Source: JBBRHF01 sp038223055 (lineage in GTDB: Bacteria; Actinomycetota; Actinomycetes; JACCUZ01). Taken from it: 22,939 bases of DNA. The stretch spans positions 1 through 22,939 of the forward strand of contig JBBRHF010000056.1 in NCBI GenBank assembly GCA_038223055.1, written 5' to 3'. Below, in pieces: positions 14,249 to 20,884 of this stretch. A program made the position numbers and the translations under genes. A model generated the notes under the pieces. The model was not told the origin of the DNA. It did no database searches and worked only from the letters and a program-made list of their open reading frames with translations. The stretch's first letter is position 1, and every line of letters begins with the position of its first letter.

Positions 14249-15250
14249 CTACTCGCCCTCGGCCTTCGCGCTGCGACTCATGATGCGGCGCACGATCTCC
14301 TCCGGCGGCAGGCCGTCGTGCACGGCGGCGACGACATGCTCGGTGATCGGCATCTCCACGTCGTGCGCCGTGGCCAGCGCCAGGATCGACTCGCAGGACT
14401 TGACTCCCTCGGCGGTCTGGCGGGTCATGGCGACCACTTCCGCCAGGGTCATGCCGCGCCCGAGGTTCTCCCCGAAGGTGCGGTTGCGCGACAGCGGCGA
14501 CATGCACGTCGCCACCAGGTCCCCGATGCCGGCCAAGCCGGCGAACGTCGACGCGTCGGCACCCAACGCGAGACCCAGGCGGGTGATCTCGGCCAGGCCC
14601 CTGGTGATGATCGAGGCCTTGGAGTTGTCGCCCATGCCCATGCCCGCGGCCATGCCCACGGCGAGGGCGATGACGTTCTTGACCGCCCCGGCCAACTCGA
14701 CGCCCACCACGTCGGTGTTGGTGTAGGGCCGGAAGTAGGGGGTCAGGCAGACCTGTTGAAATTTCTCCGCCACGCTCTCGTCGGCGCACGCGACGACGCT
14801 GGCAGCGGGCTGGCGCAACGCGATCTCCTTGGCCAGGTTGGGCCCGGAGATCACCGCGATGCGCTCGGGGGGCGCCCCGGTCACCTCGTGGACGACCTCG
14901 CTCATCCGCAGCGTGGTGCCGAGCTCCACCCCCTTCATCAGGCTGACCAGTACGGCGTCGGCGGGCAGCAGCGGCGCCCACCCGGCGAGATTGGCGCGCA
15001 GCGTCTGAGAGGGCACCGCAAGGACGACGACCTGGGCTCCGTCGGCCGCGTCAGCAGGATCCGTGGTCGCACGGATGGCGACGGGTAGGGCCACCCCAGG
15101 CAGGTAGTCGGCGTTCTCGTGATTGCGGTTGAGCCCCTCCGCGACGTCGCGGCGGCGTGACCACAGAACGACGTCCGCACCCGCATCCGCGAGCACCATA
15201 CTGAACGCCGTGCCCCACGACCCCGCTCCGAAGACGGCGACGCGGGTCAC
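14249..15250 (-). CDS. gpsA: Glycerol-3-phosphate dehydrogenase [NAD(P)+]
   Basis: Makes sn-glycerol-3-phosphate from dihydroxyacetone phosphate, feeding phospholipid synthesis. The 333-residue product starts TRVAVFGAGSWGTAFSMVLADAGADVVLWSRR (Rossmann GxGxxG at residues 8-13). VVLAVPSQTLRANL, SLMKGVELGT, SGPNLAKEIA, ELAGAVKNVIALAVGMAAGMGMGDNSKA (catalytic Lys) and SRNRTFGENLGRG follow. GTG start 15250 overlaps the plsC stop as GTGA, so translation is coupled. Pairing with a PlsC-type acyltransferase places glycerol-3-phosphate formation and acylation in one transcript. The same plsC-gpsA order occurs in other actinobacteria. Confidence 0.97.
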   Translation of the reverse strand: MTRVAVFGAGSWGTAFSMVLADAGADVVLWSRRRDVAEGLNRNHENADYLPGVALPVAIRATTDPADAADGAQVVVLAVPSQTLRANLAGWAPLLPADAVLVSLMKGVELGTTLRMSEVVHEVTGAPPERIAVISGPNLAKEIALRQPAASVVACADESVAEKFQQVCLTPYFRPYTNTDVVGVELAGAVKNVIALAVGMAAGMGMGDNSKASIITRGLAEITRLGLALGADASTFAGLAGIGDLVATCMSPLSRNRTFGENLGRGMTLAEVVAMTRQTAEGVKSCESILALATAHDVEMPITEHVVAAVHDGLPPEEIVRRIMSRSAKAEGE

Positions 15251-16002
15251 GCCGTCCTCCGCCGTTCGGACCGGTGTGGATTGCCGATGACAGGAAGATC
15301 GCTCGTGCGCGGGTCCAAGCGCACGCTGGGTGCTGTCTCGCCGCGGAGGTCCTCGAGCAGCCGGGTGATGGCCGACATGATCTTCTCGGTCGCCTCGCGC
15401 AGGACGACGGCGTTGAGGTCGTGCCCCTCGAACTCCGACAGGTCGACCGGCGGGCCCGCGAGGACGTGCACCGTACGTCGCGGGACGAGGTGCAGCCGCC
15501 GGCCGTAGGGGGCGAGCACGTCCTGGGCTCCCCACTGGGCGACCGGGATGACCGGCGCGCCGGTGGTGAGCGCCACCCGGGCCGCACCAGTCTTGCCGAC
15601 CATCGGCCACAGGCCGGGGTCCCGGGTCAGCGTGGCCTCGGGATAGATGGCGACGCACTCCCCTCGGCGTACGGCGGCGACCGCGGCGGCGAAAGCCTTC
15701 CCGGCGTCGGCGGACTCGCGGTAGACGGGGATCTGCCGCGCCCCGCGGAGCACGGTGCCGATGAAGAACAGCGAGAACATGCCGGACTTGACCAGGAACC
15801 TCGGCAGCCGGCCGTTGTCGAACAGGAAATGGGCAAATGCCAGCGGGTCGGCGTGCGAGATGTGGTTGGTGCACACCACGACACCGCCCGCACGGGGCAG
15901 GTGGGAGGCGCCGCGCCAGTCGTGACGGGTCATGACCCGCCACGGCGGCCGCAGCAGAAGGACCGCGACGGTGTACCAGAACCCCATCCTGCGGCGTGGC
16001 AC
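15247..16002 (-). CDS. 1-acyl-sn-glycerol-3-phosphate acyltransferase (PlsC family)
   Basis: Membrane-associated acyltransferase of phospholipid synthesis. The 251-residue product has motif I NHISHAD (NHx4D, residues 46-52), motif III YPEAT near 118-122 (EGTR-like in other members), and motif IV TGAPVIPVAQWGAQ. A hydrophobic N-terminus (FWYTVAVLLLRPPW) may bind the membrane. GTG 16002 has GGAGG 9 nt upstream. The stop overlaps the gpsA start by 4 nt. Family assignment is firm; which acyl position it uses is inferred. The divergent 107-nt spacer to cofC holds a direct repeat of GTTGGCGC (near 16022 and 16039) and no clear promoter. Confidence 0.92.
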   Translation of the reverse strand: MPRRRMGFWYTVAVLLLRPPWRVMTRHDWRGASHLPRAGGVVVCTNHISHADPLAFAHFLFDNGRLPRFLVKSGMFSLFFIGTVLRGARQIPVYRESADAGKAFAAAVAAVRRGECVAIYPEATLTRDPGLWPMVGKTGAARVALTTGAPVIPVAQWGAQDVLAPYGRRLHLVPRRTVHVLAGPPVDLSEFEGHDLNAVVLREATEKIMSAITRLLEDLRGETAPSVRLDPRTSDLPVIGNPHRSERRRTA

Positions 16003-16109
16003 TCTCGCGTCCCTCCGACCTGTTGGCGCGACCGGCCCGTTGGCGCAATCGGCTCAGTCTTGTCGCCTGGTGTTGCCGTGTCGAGTTGACTGGCAGGATC
16101 ACCGGTGCG

Positions 16110-16766
16110 ATGACCACTTCCCCCGCGCCCTGGTGCCTCGTGGTGCCGATCAAACGCCTGGCCGCGGCCAAGAGCCGGCTCGCGGGGCTGCCCGCGACGG
16201 CGCGAGCCGACCTTGCCCTGGCCTTCGCCCTAGACACGGTCGAAGCTGCCCTGCGCTGTCCCGACGTTTGTGCCGTCGTCGTCGTCACCGGCGAACCGCG
16301 GGCGGCAGCGGCGCTGACGGCCCTCGGCGCCCGGGTTGTCGCGGACCCCGACGCGGGGTTGAACGTCGCCCTCAGCTTCGGCGCCCGGGCCTCGCTGCAG
16401 GATCACGCCGACTGCGGCATCGGCGCCCTGGCTGCAGACCTGCCGGCCTTGCGCCCGATCGAGCTGAGCCGGGCGCTGCGTGCGGCTAGCGCCGTCCCCG
16501 CGAGCTTTGTCGCTGACGCTGCGGGGACGGGCACGACCCTACTGCTGGCCCGCACCGGCGAGTCGTTCCGGCCACAGTTCGGGCCGGGGTCGGCCGGGGC
16601 ACACGAACGTGCCGGTGCGGTCAGGCTCAGGTCGCCCGACCTCACGTCGCTTCGATGCGACGTCGACACCGAAACCGACCTCGCCGACTCGCGCGGAATC
16701 GGTCTCGGACCGCGCACGACCGAGGTGCTCGCGCGGACCAGCCAGGTCGGCTGGATGACCGGGTAG
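16110..16766 (+). CDS. fbiD: Phosphoenolpyruvate/2-phospholactate guanylyltransferase of F420 synthesis
   Basis: CofC/FbiD family nucleotidyltransferase: couples GTP to phosphoenolpyruvate (actinobacteria) or 2-phospho-L-lactate (archaea), giving the side-chain precursor of coenzyme F420. The 218-residue product shows the GT-A-like start CLVVPIKRLAAAKSRLAGL, the VVTGEPRAAAALTALGARVVADP segment, LNVALSFGA, GALAADLPALRP (metal and GTP site), FVADAAGTGTTLL, FRPQFGPGSAGAHERAGA and RCDVDTETDLADSR. The match in order to mycobacterial FbiD is clear. ATG 16110 was chosen; the upstream in-frame extension is not family-like. It implies an F420-producing host. The downstream small gene follows after 11 nt, so the two are probably co-transcribed. 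Confidence 0.93.
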   Translation: MTTSPAPWCLVVPIKRLAAAKSRLAGLPATARADLALAFALDTVEAALRCPDVCAVVVVTGEPRAAAALTALGARVVADPDAGLNVALSFGARASLQDHADCGIGALAADLPALRPIELSRALRAASAVPASFVADAAGTGTTLLLARTGESFRPQFGPGSAGAHERAGAVRLRSPDLTSLRCDVDTETDLADSRGIGLGPRTTEVLARTSQVGWMTG

Positions 16767-16777
16767 GTTGACGAATC

Positions 16778-17020
16778 GTGCAGGCCACCGTGCGCATCTT
16801 CGACCCCGTCTCGCGAATGGGCAGCGTGCTGCTGGACGACGGAATCGAACTGCCCTTCGACGCTGCCGCGTTCGCCGCCGGCGGCATGCGGTTATTGCGG
16901 GTGGGTCAACGGGTGCGGATCGAACTCGACGGCTCACCCGAGCCACGTGACCAGGACACGACCGAAGACACCCGCGTCACGTTTCTCACCGTCGCCACGA
17001 TGCGCGACACCCGCGAATAG
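16778..17020 (+). CDS. Mini cold-shock-domain-like protein
   Basis: 80-residue product VQATVRIFDPVSRMGSVLLDDGIELPFDAAAFAAGGMRLLRVGQRVRIELDG followed by an acidic linker and a last strand RVTFLTVATM. The pattern of GxV-x-G-x-V strands, with hydrophobic DGIELPF and GQRVRIEL, resembles the OB-fold of cold-shock proteins. It lacks the canonical KGFGFI and FVH RNA-binding motifs, so nucleic-acid binding is uncertain. It begins 11 nt after fbiD with a weak RBS. I know similar short CSD-like genes beside cofC in actinobacteria; their function is undefined. Confidence 0.75.
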   Translation: MQATVRIFDPVSRMGSVLLDDGIELPFDAAAFAAGGMRLLRVGQRVRIELDGSPEPRDQDTTEDTRVTFLTVATMRDTRE

Positions 17021-17042
17021 CCCGCACTTGGCCGCACGGTGT

Positions 17043-17073
17043 GGTCGACCGCAACGTGGGGTCGCGGTCGATC
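17043..17073 (+). terminator. Possible terminator after the mini cold-shock gene
   Basis: TCGACCGC (17045-17052) pairs with GCGGTCGA (17064-17071), extended by a G-U and a G-C pair on the outside, around an 11-nt loop. It starts 22 nt after the stop at 17020 and lies between two convergent genes. No T tract. Confidence 0.5.
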
Positions 17074-17103
17074 AGCCACGTGACCCTGAGCTCGCCGCCA
17101 GGG

Positions 17104-17150
17104 CCTTCTTGGCGGTCAGGCCTTCTTGGCGGTCAGGCCTTCTTGGCGGT
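17104..17150. repeat. 17-bp tandem repeat carrying the HU stop codon
   Basis: Two full copies of CCTTCTTGGCGGTCAGG (17104-17120 and 17121-17137) and a 13-bp partial third (17138-17150). On the minus strand each full unit reads AAGAAGGCC then TGA, so the HU stop at 17133-17135 is repeated 17 bp downstream (17116-17118). The unit is not a multiple of three. Confidence 0.93.
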
Positions 17151-17810
17151 TCGGGTCGCGGCGGTCTTCCTGACAGTGGCCTTTGCCGCCGTCCTGGCCG
17201 GTGCGTCGCTCTTGGTGGCCGGCGCCTTCGTCGCTGTCTTGCGGGCCGCGCTAGCGGTCGCCTTCTTCGCGGTCGCCTTCTTCGCGGTCGCCTTCTTCGC
17301 GGTCGCCGTCTTGGCGGTCGCCGTCTTGGCGGTCGCGGTCTTGGCGGGCGCCGTCTTCTTCGCCGCTGCCGTGGTCGCTGCGCCGGCTGCGGTCGCCTTC
17401 CGGGTCGTGGTCTTCTTGGCAGCCGGTGCTGCCCGCTTGACGGCGGACACCGCGGTCGCCCGAGTCGCCGAGCCCGCCCGTCCCGCCGTGCCGACGCCGG
17501 ACCGCACGGCGGAGGCGGAGGCCTTCGGGAGCTTCTTGGCGCCGCTGACGACGTCCTTGAAACTCTGCCCCGCCTTGAACTTCGGCACAGTCGTCTTCTT
17601 GATCTTCACGGAGGCGCCGGTCCGCGGGTTGCGCCCGGTGCGGGCCGGCCGGGCGACCTTCTCGAAGACACCGAAGCCGGTGAGCGCCACCCTCTCCCCC
17701 GCGGCAACCTTGCGGGTGATGGCGTCTAGCACGGCGTCGACGGCATCGGCTGCCAGACGCTTTCCGCCGAGGCGGTCGGACAGATGGTCGATCAGCTGAG
17801 CCTTGTTCAC
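17133..17810 (-). CDS. hupB: HU-family nucleoid protein with Lys/Ala-rich tail (HupB/HupS type)
   Basis: DNA-bending nucleoid protein. Residues 1-90 are a standard HU core: MNKAQLIDHLSDRLGG, AVLDAITRKVAAGERVALTGFGVFEKVARPARTGRNPRTG (the DNA-intercalating arm with RNPRTG) and VPKFKAGQSFKDVV. Residues about 95-225 are a histone-H1-like tail of KKT, KATAK and TATAK repeats, as in mycobacterial HupB and Streptomyces HupS, which adds non-specific DNA binding and is a target for acetylation in mycobacteria. 225 residues in all. GTG 17810 was chosen because GGAGGGG lies 8 nt upstream; the frame stays open further upstream but does not match HU. Part of the tail is encoded by a 15-bp tandem repeat, and the stop lies in another repeat. 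Confidence 0.95.
   Translation of the reverse strand: MNKAQLIDHLSDRLGGKRLAADAVDAVLDAITRKVAAGERVALTGFGVFEKVARPARTGRNPRTGASVKIKKTTVPKFKAGQSFKDVVSGAKKLPKASASAVRSGVGTAGRAGSATRATAVSAVKRAAPAAKKTTTRKATAAGAATTAAAKKTAPAKTATAKTATAKTATAKKATAKKATAKKATASAARKTATKAPATKSDAPARTAAKATVRKTAATRTAKKA
17254..17358. repeat. 15-bp tandem repeat encoding the HU tail
   Basis: Seven 15-bp units at 17254-17358. The first three are GCGGTCGCCTTCTTC, the next two GCGGTCGCCGTCTTG, the last two diverged. They encode the pentapeptides KKATA and KTATA; the two sub-families suggest separate recent duplications. Confidence 0.92.
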
Positions 17811-17820
17811 GGGCGTAACC

Positions 17821-17853
17821 CCTCCGGAGGCCGGTGTTCGGGCAATTGCCCGA
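17821..17853 (-). promoter_or_regulatory. Two palindromes in the HU leader, one containing the ribosome-binding site
   Basis: TCGGGCAATTGCCCGA at 17838-17853 is a perfect 16-bp palindrome just downstream of the proposed promoter, so it is an operator or a 5'-end hairpin. CCTCCGGAGG at 17821-17830 is a second perfect palindrome whose half is the Shine-Dalgarno of the HU gene (start 17810). Base pairing there could mask the RBS. Confidence 0.6.
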
Positions 17854-17862
17854 CTTGAGGTG

Positions 17863-17891
17863 ACGTTAGGCCCGTTCCGGCTTCTGCACAA
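17863..17891 (-). promoter_or_regulatory. Probable promoter of the HU gene
   Basis: On the minus strand TTGTGC (17886-17891) and TAACGT (17863-17868) are separated by exactly 17 nt; TAACGT fits the TANNNT -10 of actinobacterial housekeeping sigma factors. Transcription would start near 17856, giving a leader of about 45 nt. The rest of the 206-nt gap to leuD (17811-18016) holds no gene that I can see. Confidence 0.55.
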
Positions 17892-18016
17892 CGACCAACG
17901 CTTCGAGAATCCTTTGTGTCGGGCCGGTTTCTCCGGCCGTCCCGCGGCCCAGGTGCGCTTCGGAGACTCGGATCCGCGAGCCGCATCGGCACAATAGTCT
18001 TTGCGAAACAACGGGT

Positions 18017-18619
18017 TTATCCGAGCTGAAGTCCGCCGGTGGTGGGCAGCCAGCTCGGTCGTCCGGCCGCGAAGGCATCGATCTCGTCTTGGTGGCGAAG
18101 AGTGAGATCGACGTCGTCCAAGCCCTTCAGCAGCCGCCACCGGGTGTATTCGTCGATGTCGAACTCGCTGATCTCGTCGTTCCAGGCGATAGTGCGCGTC
18201 TGAAGGTCGACGGTGACCCGAGTCGAGGGGTCGGTTTCCAGGGCGGTCCAGAGCCGGTCCACGACCGACTGGTCGGCCCGTGCGGTGAGCAGGCCTCCCT
18301 TTCCGGCGTTGCCCGTAAAGATGTCGGCGAACCGCGAGGAGATGACGACCCGAAACCCGTAGTCGCGCAGGGCCCACACGGCATGTTCGCGAGAAGAGCC
18401 GGTGCCGAAGTCGGGGCCGGCGACGAGGATCGTCGCGCCGTCGCTCTCGGGCTGGTTGAGGACGAAGTCGGGGTCGCTGCGCCAGGCCGCGAAAAGTCCG
18501 TCCTCGAAGCCGGTGCGGGTCACCCGCTTGAGGTAGACCGCGGGGATGATCTGGTCGGTGTCGACGTTGGACCGGCGCAGCGGGACGGCGGTGCCGGTAA
18601 GGGTGGTGAAGGCGTCCAT
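18017..18619 (-). CDS. leuD: 3-isopropylmalate dehydratase small subunit
   Basis: Small (swivelling) subunit of isopropylmalate isomerase, second step of leucine synthesis, working with LeuC. The 200-residue product has VPLRRSNVDTDQIIPAVYLKRVTRTGF at the N-terminus, DFGTGSSREHAVWALRDYGF (substrate-binding loop near 68-87), SRFADIFTGNAGKGGLL and DEYTRWRLLKGLDDVDLTLRHQDEIDAFAAGRPSWLP at the end. Length is normal. It follows leuC after 4 nt, so it is in the leuCD operon, and its stop lies about 200 nt before the HU start. Confidence 0.97.
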   Translation of the reverse strand: MDAFTTLTGTAVPLRRSNVDTDQIIPAVYLKRVTRTGFEDGLFAAWRSDPDFVLNQPESDGATILVAGPDFGTGSSREHAVWALRDYGFRVVISSRFADIFTGNAGKGGLLTARADQSVVDRLWTALETDPSTRVTVDLQTRTIAWNDEISEFDIDEYTRWRLLKGLDDVDLTLRHQDEIDAFAAGRPSWLPTTGGLQLG

Positions 18620-18623
18620 CGGT

Positions 18624-20051
18624 TCAGCCCTTCGCGGTGAGCAGGTCGGACGGGCTGGCGAGGCGCCCCGTCACGGCGGTGGCGGCGGCCACCAGGGGGG
18701 ACACGAGATGCGTTCGGCCGCCCTTGCCTTGACGGCCCTCGAAGTTGCGGTTGGACGTGGAGGCACTTCGCTCGCCGGGCGCGAGCTGGTCCGGGTTCAT
18801 CCCCAGGCACATGGAGCACCCGGCATGGCGCCATTCCGCGCCCGCCTCGCTGAACACCTTGTCGAGCCCCTCCGCCTCGGCCTGGAGCCGGACCCGCACC
18901 GATCCGGGCACCACGAGCATCCGCACGCCGGCTGCGACGTGGTGGCCCTTGAGCACGTGGGCCGCGGCGCGCAGGTCCTCGATCCGCCCGTTGGTGCACG
19001 ATCCGAGGAACACCGTGTCCACTCTGATGTCGCGCAGCGGTGTCCCGGGCGTCAGATCCATGTAGGTCAAGGCATTCTGCGCGGCACGCCGCTCGTTCTC
19101 GTCGGCGAAGGAGGCGGGATCGGGCACGGTGGCCGACAGCGGGGCGCCCTGCCCCGGGTTGGTTCCCCAGGTGACGAAGGGGGTGAGGGTCGCGGCGTCG
19201 ATGTGGACCTCGGCGTCGAAGACCGCGTCATCGTCAGTGACCAGGCCGCGCCAGTGGTCGACCGCGACGTCCCAGTCAGCTCCTTGCGGCGCGTGCGGAC
19301 GACCCTGGAGATAGCCGAAGGTGGTCTCGTCCGGGGCGATCAGGCCGGCCCGCGCGCCCGCCTCGATCGACATGTTGCACACCGTCATCCGCGCTTCCAT
19401 CGACAGGGACCGGATCGCGCCGCCGCGGTACTCCAGCACGTAGCCCTGCCCCCCCGCGGTGCCGATCTGCGCGATGACCGCGAGGACGAGATCCTTGCCG
19501 GTCACGTCCGGTCCGAGCTCGCCCTCGACCGTGACCGCCATCGTCTTGAACGGTCGCAACGGCAGCGTCTGGGTCGCCAGCACGTGCTCCACCTCGCTGG
19601 TACCGATGCCGAAAGCCAGGGCGCCGAACGCTCCGTGCGTCGAGGTGTGCGAATCACCGCAGACCACCGTCATGCCCGGCTGGGTCAGCCCGAGTTGGGG
19701 CCCGACGACGTGCACGATCCCCTGCTCGTCGTTGCCCAGCGAATACAGCGGGACGCCGAACTCGGCGCAGTTGCGCCGCAGGGTGTCCACCTGGGTGCGC
19801 GAGACGGGGTCCGCGATGGGCCGGTCGATGTCGGTCGTCGGGACGTTGTGATCCTCGGTGGCGAGGGTCAGGTCCGGTCGCCGCACGGACCGGCCGGCCA
19901 GCCGCAACCCGTCGAACGCCTGGGGGCTCGTGACCTCGTGCACCAGGTGCAGGTCGATGAACAGGAGGTCCGGCTCGCCGGCCACCCGGCGTACGACGTG
20001 GTGCTCCCAGACCTTCTCGGCCATCGTGTGACCCGTTCGGGCTTGCTGCAT
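18624..20051 (-). CDS. leuC: 3-isopropylmalate dehydratase large subunit
   Basis: Catalytic, 4Fe-4S-binding subunit of isopropylmalate isomerase. The 475-residue product has EKVWEHHVV at the start, LFIDLHLVHEVTSPQAFDGLR, VVCGDSHTSTHGAFGALAFGIGTSEVEHVLATQ, FLGSCTNGRIEDLRAAA and AGCSMCLGMNPDQL. The cluster-ligating cysteines are one in SCTNG and two in CSMC, close to the expected 350/411/414 positions. ATG 20051 (MQQARTGHTMAEK) was chosen because AGGAGG lies 5 nt upstream; ATG 20024 (MAEK) is the likely ancestral start. The frame is open further upstream but that region is the shared promoter. Transcription is divergent from the IclR gene, whose product is expected to repress leuCD. Confidence 0.96.
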   Translation of the reverse strand: MQQARTGHTMAEKVWEHHVVRRVAGEPDLLFIDLHLVHEVTSPQAFDGLRLAGRSVRRPDLTLATEDHNVPTTDIDRPIADPVSRTQVDTLRRNCAEFGVPLYSLGNDEQGIVHVVGPQLGLTQPGMTVVCGDSHTSTHGAFGALAFGIGTSEVEHVLATQTLPLRPFKTMAVTVEGELGPDVTGKDLVLAVIAQIGTAGGQGYVLEYRGGAIRSLSMEARMTVCNMSIEAGARAGLIAPDETTFGYLQGRPHAPQGADWDVAVDHWRGLVTDDDAVFDAEVHIDAATLTPFVTWGTNPGQGAPLSATVPDPASFADENERRAAQNALTYMDLTPGTPLRDIRVDTVFLGSCTNGRIEDLRAAAHVLKGHHVAAGVRMLVVPGSVRVRLQAEAEGLDKVFSEAGAEWRHAGCSMCLGMNPDQLAPGERSASTSNRNFEGRQGKGGRTHLVSPLVAAATAVTGRLASPSDLLTAKG

Positions 20052-20063
20052 GTTGGCCTCCTG

Positions 20064-20118
20064 CACCGTCGCGACGGTGGCTGATTTCCGATCAGGCTTG
20101 CGTCTCAGAGAATGAGAC
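20064..20118. promoter_or_regulatory. Three inverted repeats in the leuC/iclR divergent region
   Basis: CACCGTCGCGACGGTG at 20064-20079 is a perfect 16-bp palindrome just upstream of the leuC RBS (20057-20062). CTGAT-5-ATCAG lies at 20081-20095. GTCTCA-GAGAA-TGAGAC at 20102-20118 is a perfect 6-bp inverted repeat with a 5-nt spacer. The last is the best candidate operator for the adjacent IclR protein. Confidence 0.65.
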
Positions 20119-20126
20119 TGCAGTAT
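20098..20126 (+). promoter_or_regulatory. Possible leaderless promoter of the iclR gene
   Basis: TTGCGT (20098-20103), 17-nt spacer, then CAGTAT (20121-20126). A transcript from it would start at or next to the A of the ATG at 20133. There is no Shine-Dalgarno before that ATG, which agrees with leaderless translation. The 20102-20118 inverted repeat fills the spacer. Confidence 0.45.
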
Positions 20127-20132
20127 CGGTAC

Positions 20133-20849
20133 ATGGACAACACTAGCGGAGTCGGCGTCCTCGACAAGGCGGCGATCGTGCTCGGAGCCCTCGAGGCCGG
20201 CCCGGCGAGCCTCGCCGCCCTGGTGCAGGCCACCGGCTTGGCCCGCCCGACCGCGCACCGGCTCGCGACGGCTCTCGAGCACCACCGGCTGGTCGCCCGC
20301 GATCTGCAGGGACGCTTCGTGCTCGGCCCGCGCCTGAGTGAGCTGGCGGTCGCTGCGGGCGAGGACCGGCTACTCGCCGCGGCCGGTCCGGTGCTCACCC
20401 GGCTGCGCGACATCACCGGCGAGAGCGCCCAGCTGTATCGCCGCCAGGGCGACAGCCGGGTCTGCGTGGCCGCCGCGGAACGGCTCACCGGGTTGCGTGA
20501 CACGGTTCCGGTGGGGACAACGCTCACCATGAAGGCAGGTTCGGCGGCACAGATCCTGCTGGCCTGGGAAGAGCCTGAGCGCCTGCACCGGGGGCTGCGC
20601 GATGCGCGCTTCACGGCCACGGCACTGTCGGCCGTGCGGCGCCGCGGCTGGTCCCAGAGCGTCGCCGAGCGTGAGGCTGGGGTCGCCTCTGTCTCGGCCC
20701 CCGTGCGCGGCCCTGGTGGGCGCGTCGTCGCCGCCGTGTCGGTCTCCGGGCCGATCGAACGCCTGACCCGCCAGCCCGGCCGCATGCACGCGCACATCGT
20801 GGCAGCCGCCGGGGCCAAGCTGAGCGAGTCGCTGCAGACGAGCGGCTGA
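20133..20849 (+). CDS. IclR-family regulator of leucine genes (LtbR/NdgR type)
   Basis: Transcription factor with an N-terminal winged helix-turn-helix (about residues 5-65: GVGVLDKAAIVLGALEAGPASLAALVQATGLARPTAHRLATALEHHRLV, then a beta wing GRFVLGPRL) and a C-terminal IclR effector domain (VCVAAAERLTGLRDTVPVGTTLTMKAGSAAQILLAW, ASVSAPVRGPGGRVVAAVSVSGP). About 238 residues, normal for the family. Position and orientation opposite leuCD are those of LtbR (Corynebacterium), NdgR (Streptomyces) and Rv2989. These regulate leucine and other amino-acid genes, so that role is inferred here. I chose ATG 20133, where MDNTSGVGVLDKA begins; ATG 20112 is in frame but lies inside the operator-like repeat. 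Confidence 0.9.
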   Translation: MDNTSGVGVLDKAAIVLGALEAGPASLAALVQATGLARPTAHRLATALEHHRLVARDLQGRFVLGPRLSELAVAAGEDRLLAAAGPVLTRLRDITGESAQLYRRQGDSRVCVAAAERLTGLRDTVPVGTTLTMKAGSAAQILLAWEEPERLHRGLRDARFTATALSAVRRRGWSQSVAEREAGVASVSAPVRGPGGRVVAAVSVSGPIERLTRQPGRMHAHIVAAAGAKLSESLQTSG

Positions 20850-20865
20850 GCCGTCGGACTGAAAC

Positions 20866-20884
20866 TTAGGGGAGGCTTACCTTA
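20866..20884 (+). promoter_or_regulatory. DtxR/IdeR/DmdR-type iron box
   Basis: TTAGGGGAGGCTTACCTTA matches the family consensus TWAGGTWAGSCTWACCTWA at 17 of 19 positions. It lies between a possible -35 (CTGAAA, 20859-20864) and a good -10 (TACTAT, 20883-20888), overlapping the latter, 36 nt before the lipoprotein start. Iron-loaded repressor bound here should block transcription, so the two following genes are expected to be induced by iron starvation. Confidence 0.88.

Noticed and set aside
16003..16109. cofC promoter with TTGACT at 16086-16091
   Set aside because: A -10 at the proper distance would fall on the start codon itself and reads GATGAC, which is a poor match.
14249..16288. 679-codon minus-strand frame that could be read as a long fused GpsA
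   Set aside because: Only residues from GTG 15250 match GpsA. The upstream part is an out-of-frame reading of the acyltransferase gene, which has its own start, RBS and motifs.
17133..18377. HU frame extended upstream to 414 codons
   Set aside because: The extension runs through leuD in a wrong frame; GTG 17810 has a strong RBS and starts the standard MNKAQLIDHL.
20064..20079. Leucine attenuator or T-box before leuC
   Set aside because: No leader peptide with Leu codons, no T-box sequence and no terminator/antiterminator pair; only short palindromes are present.
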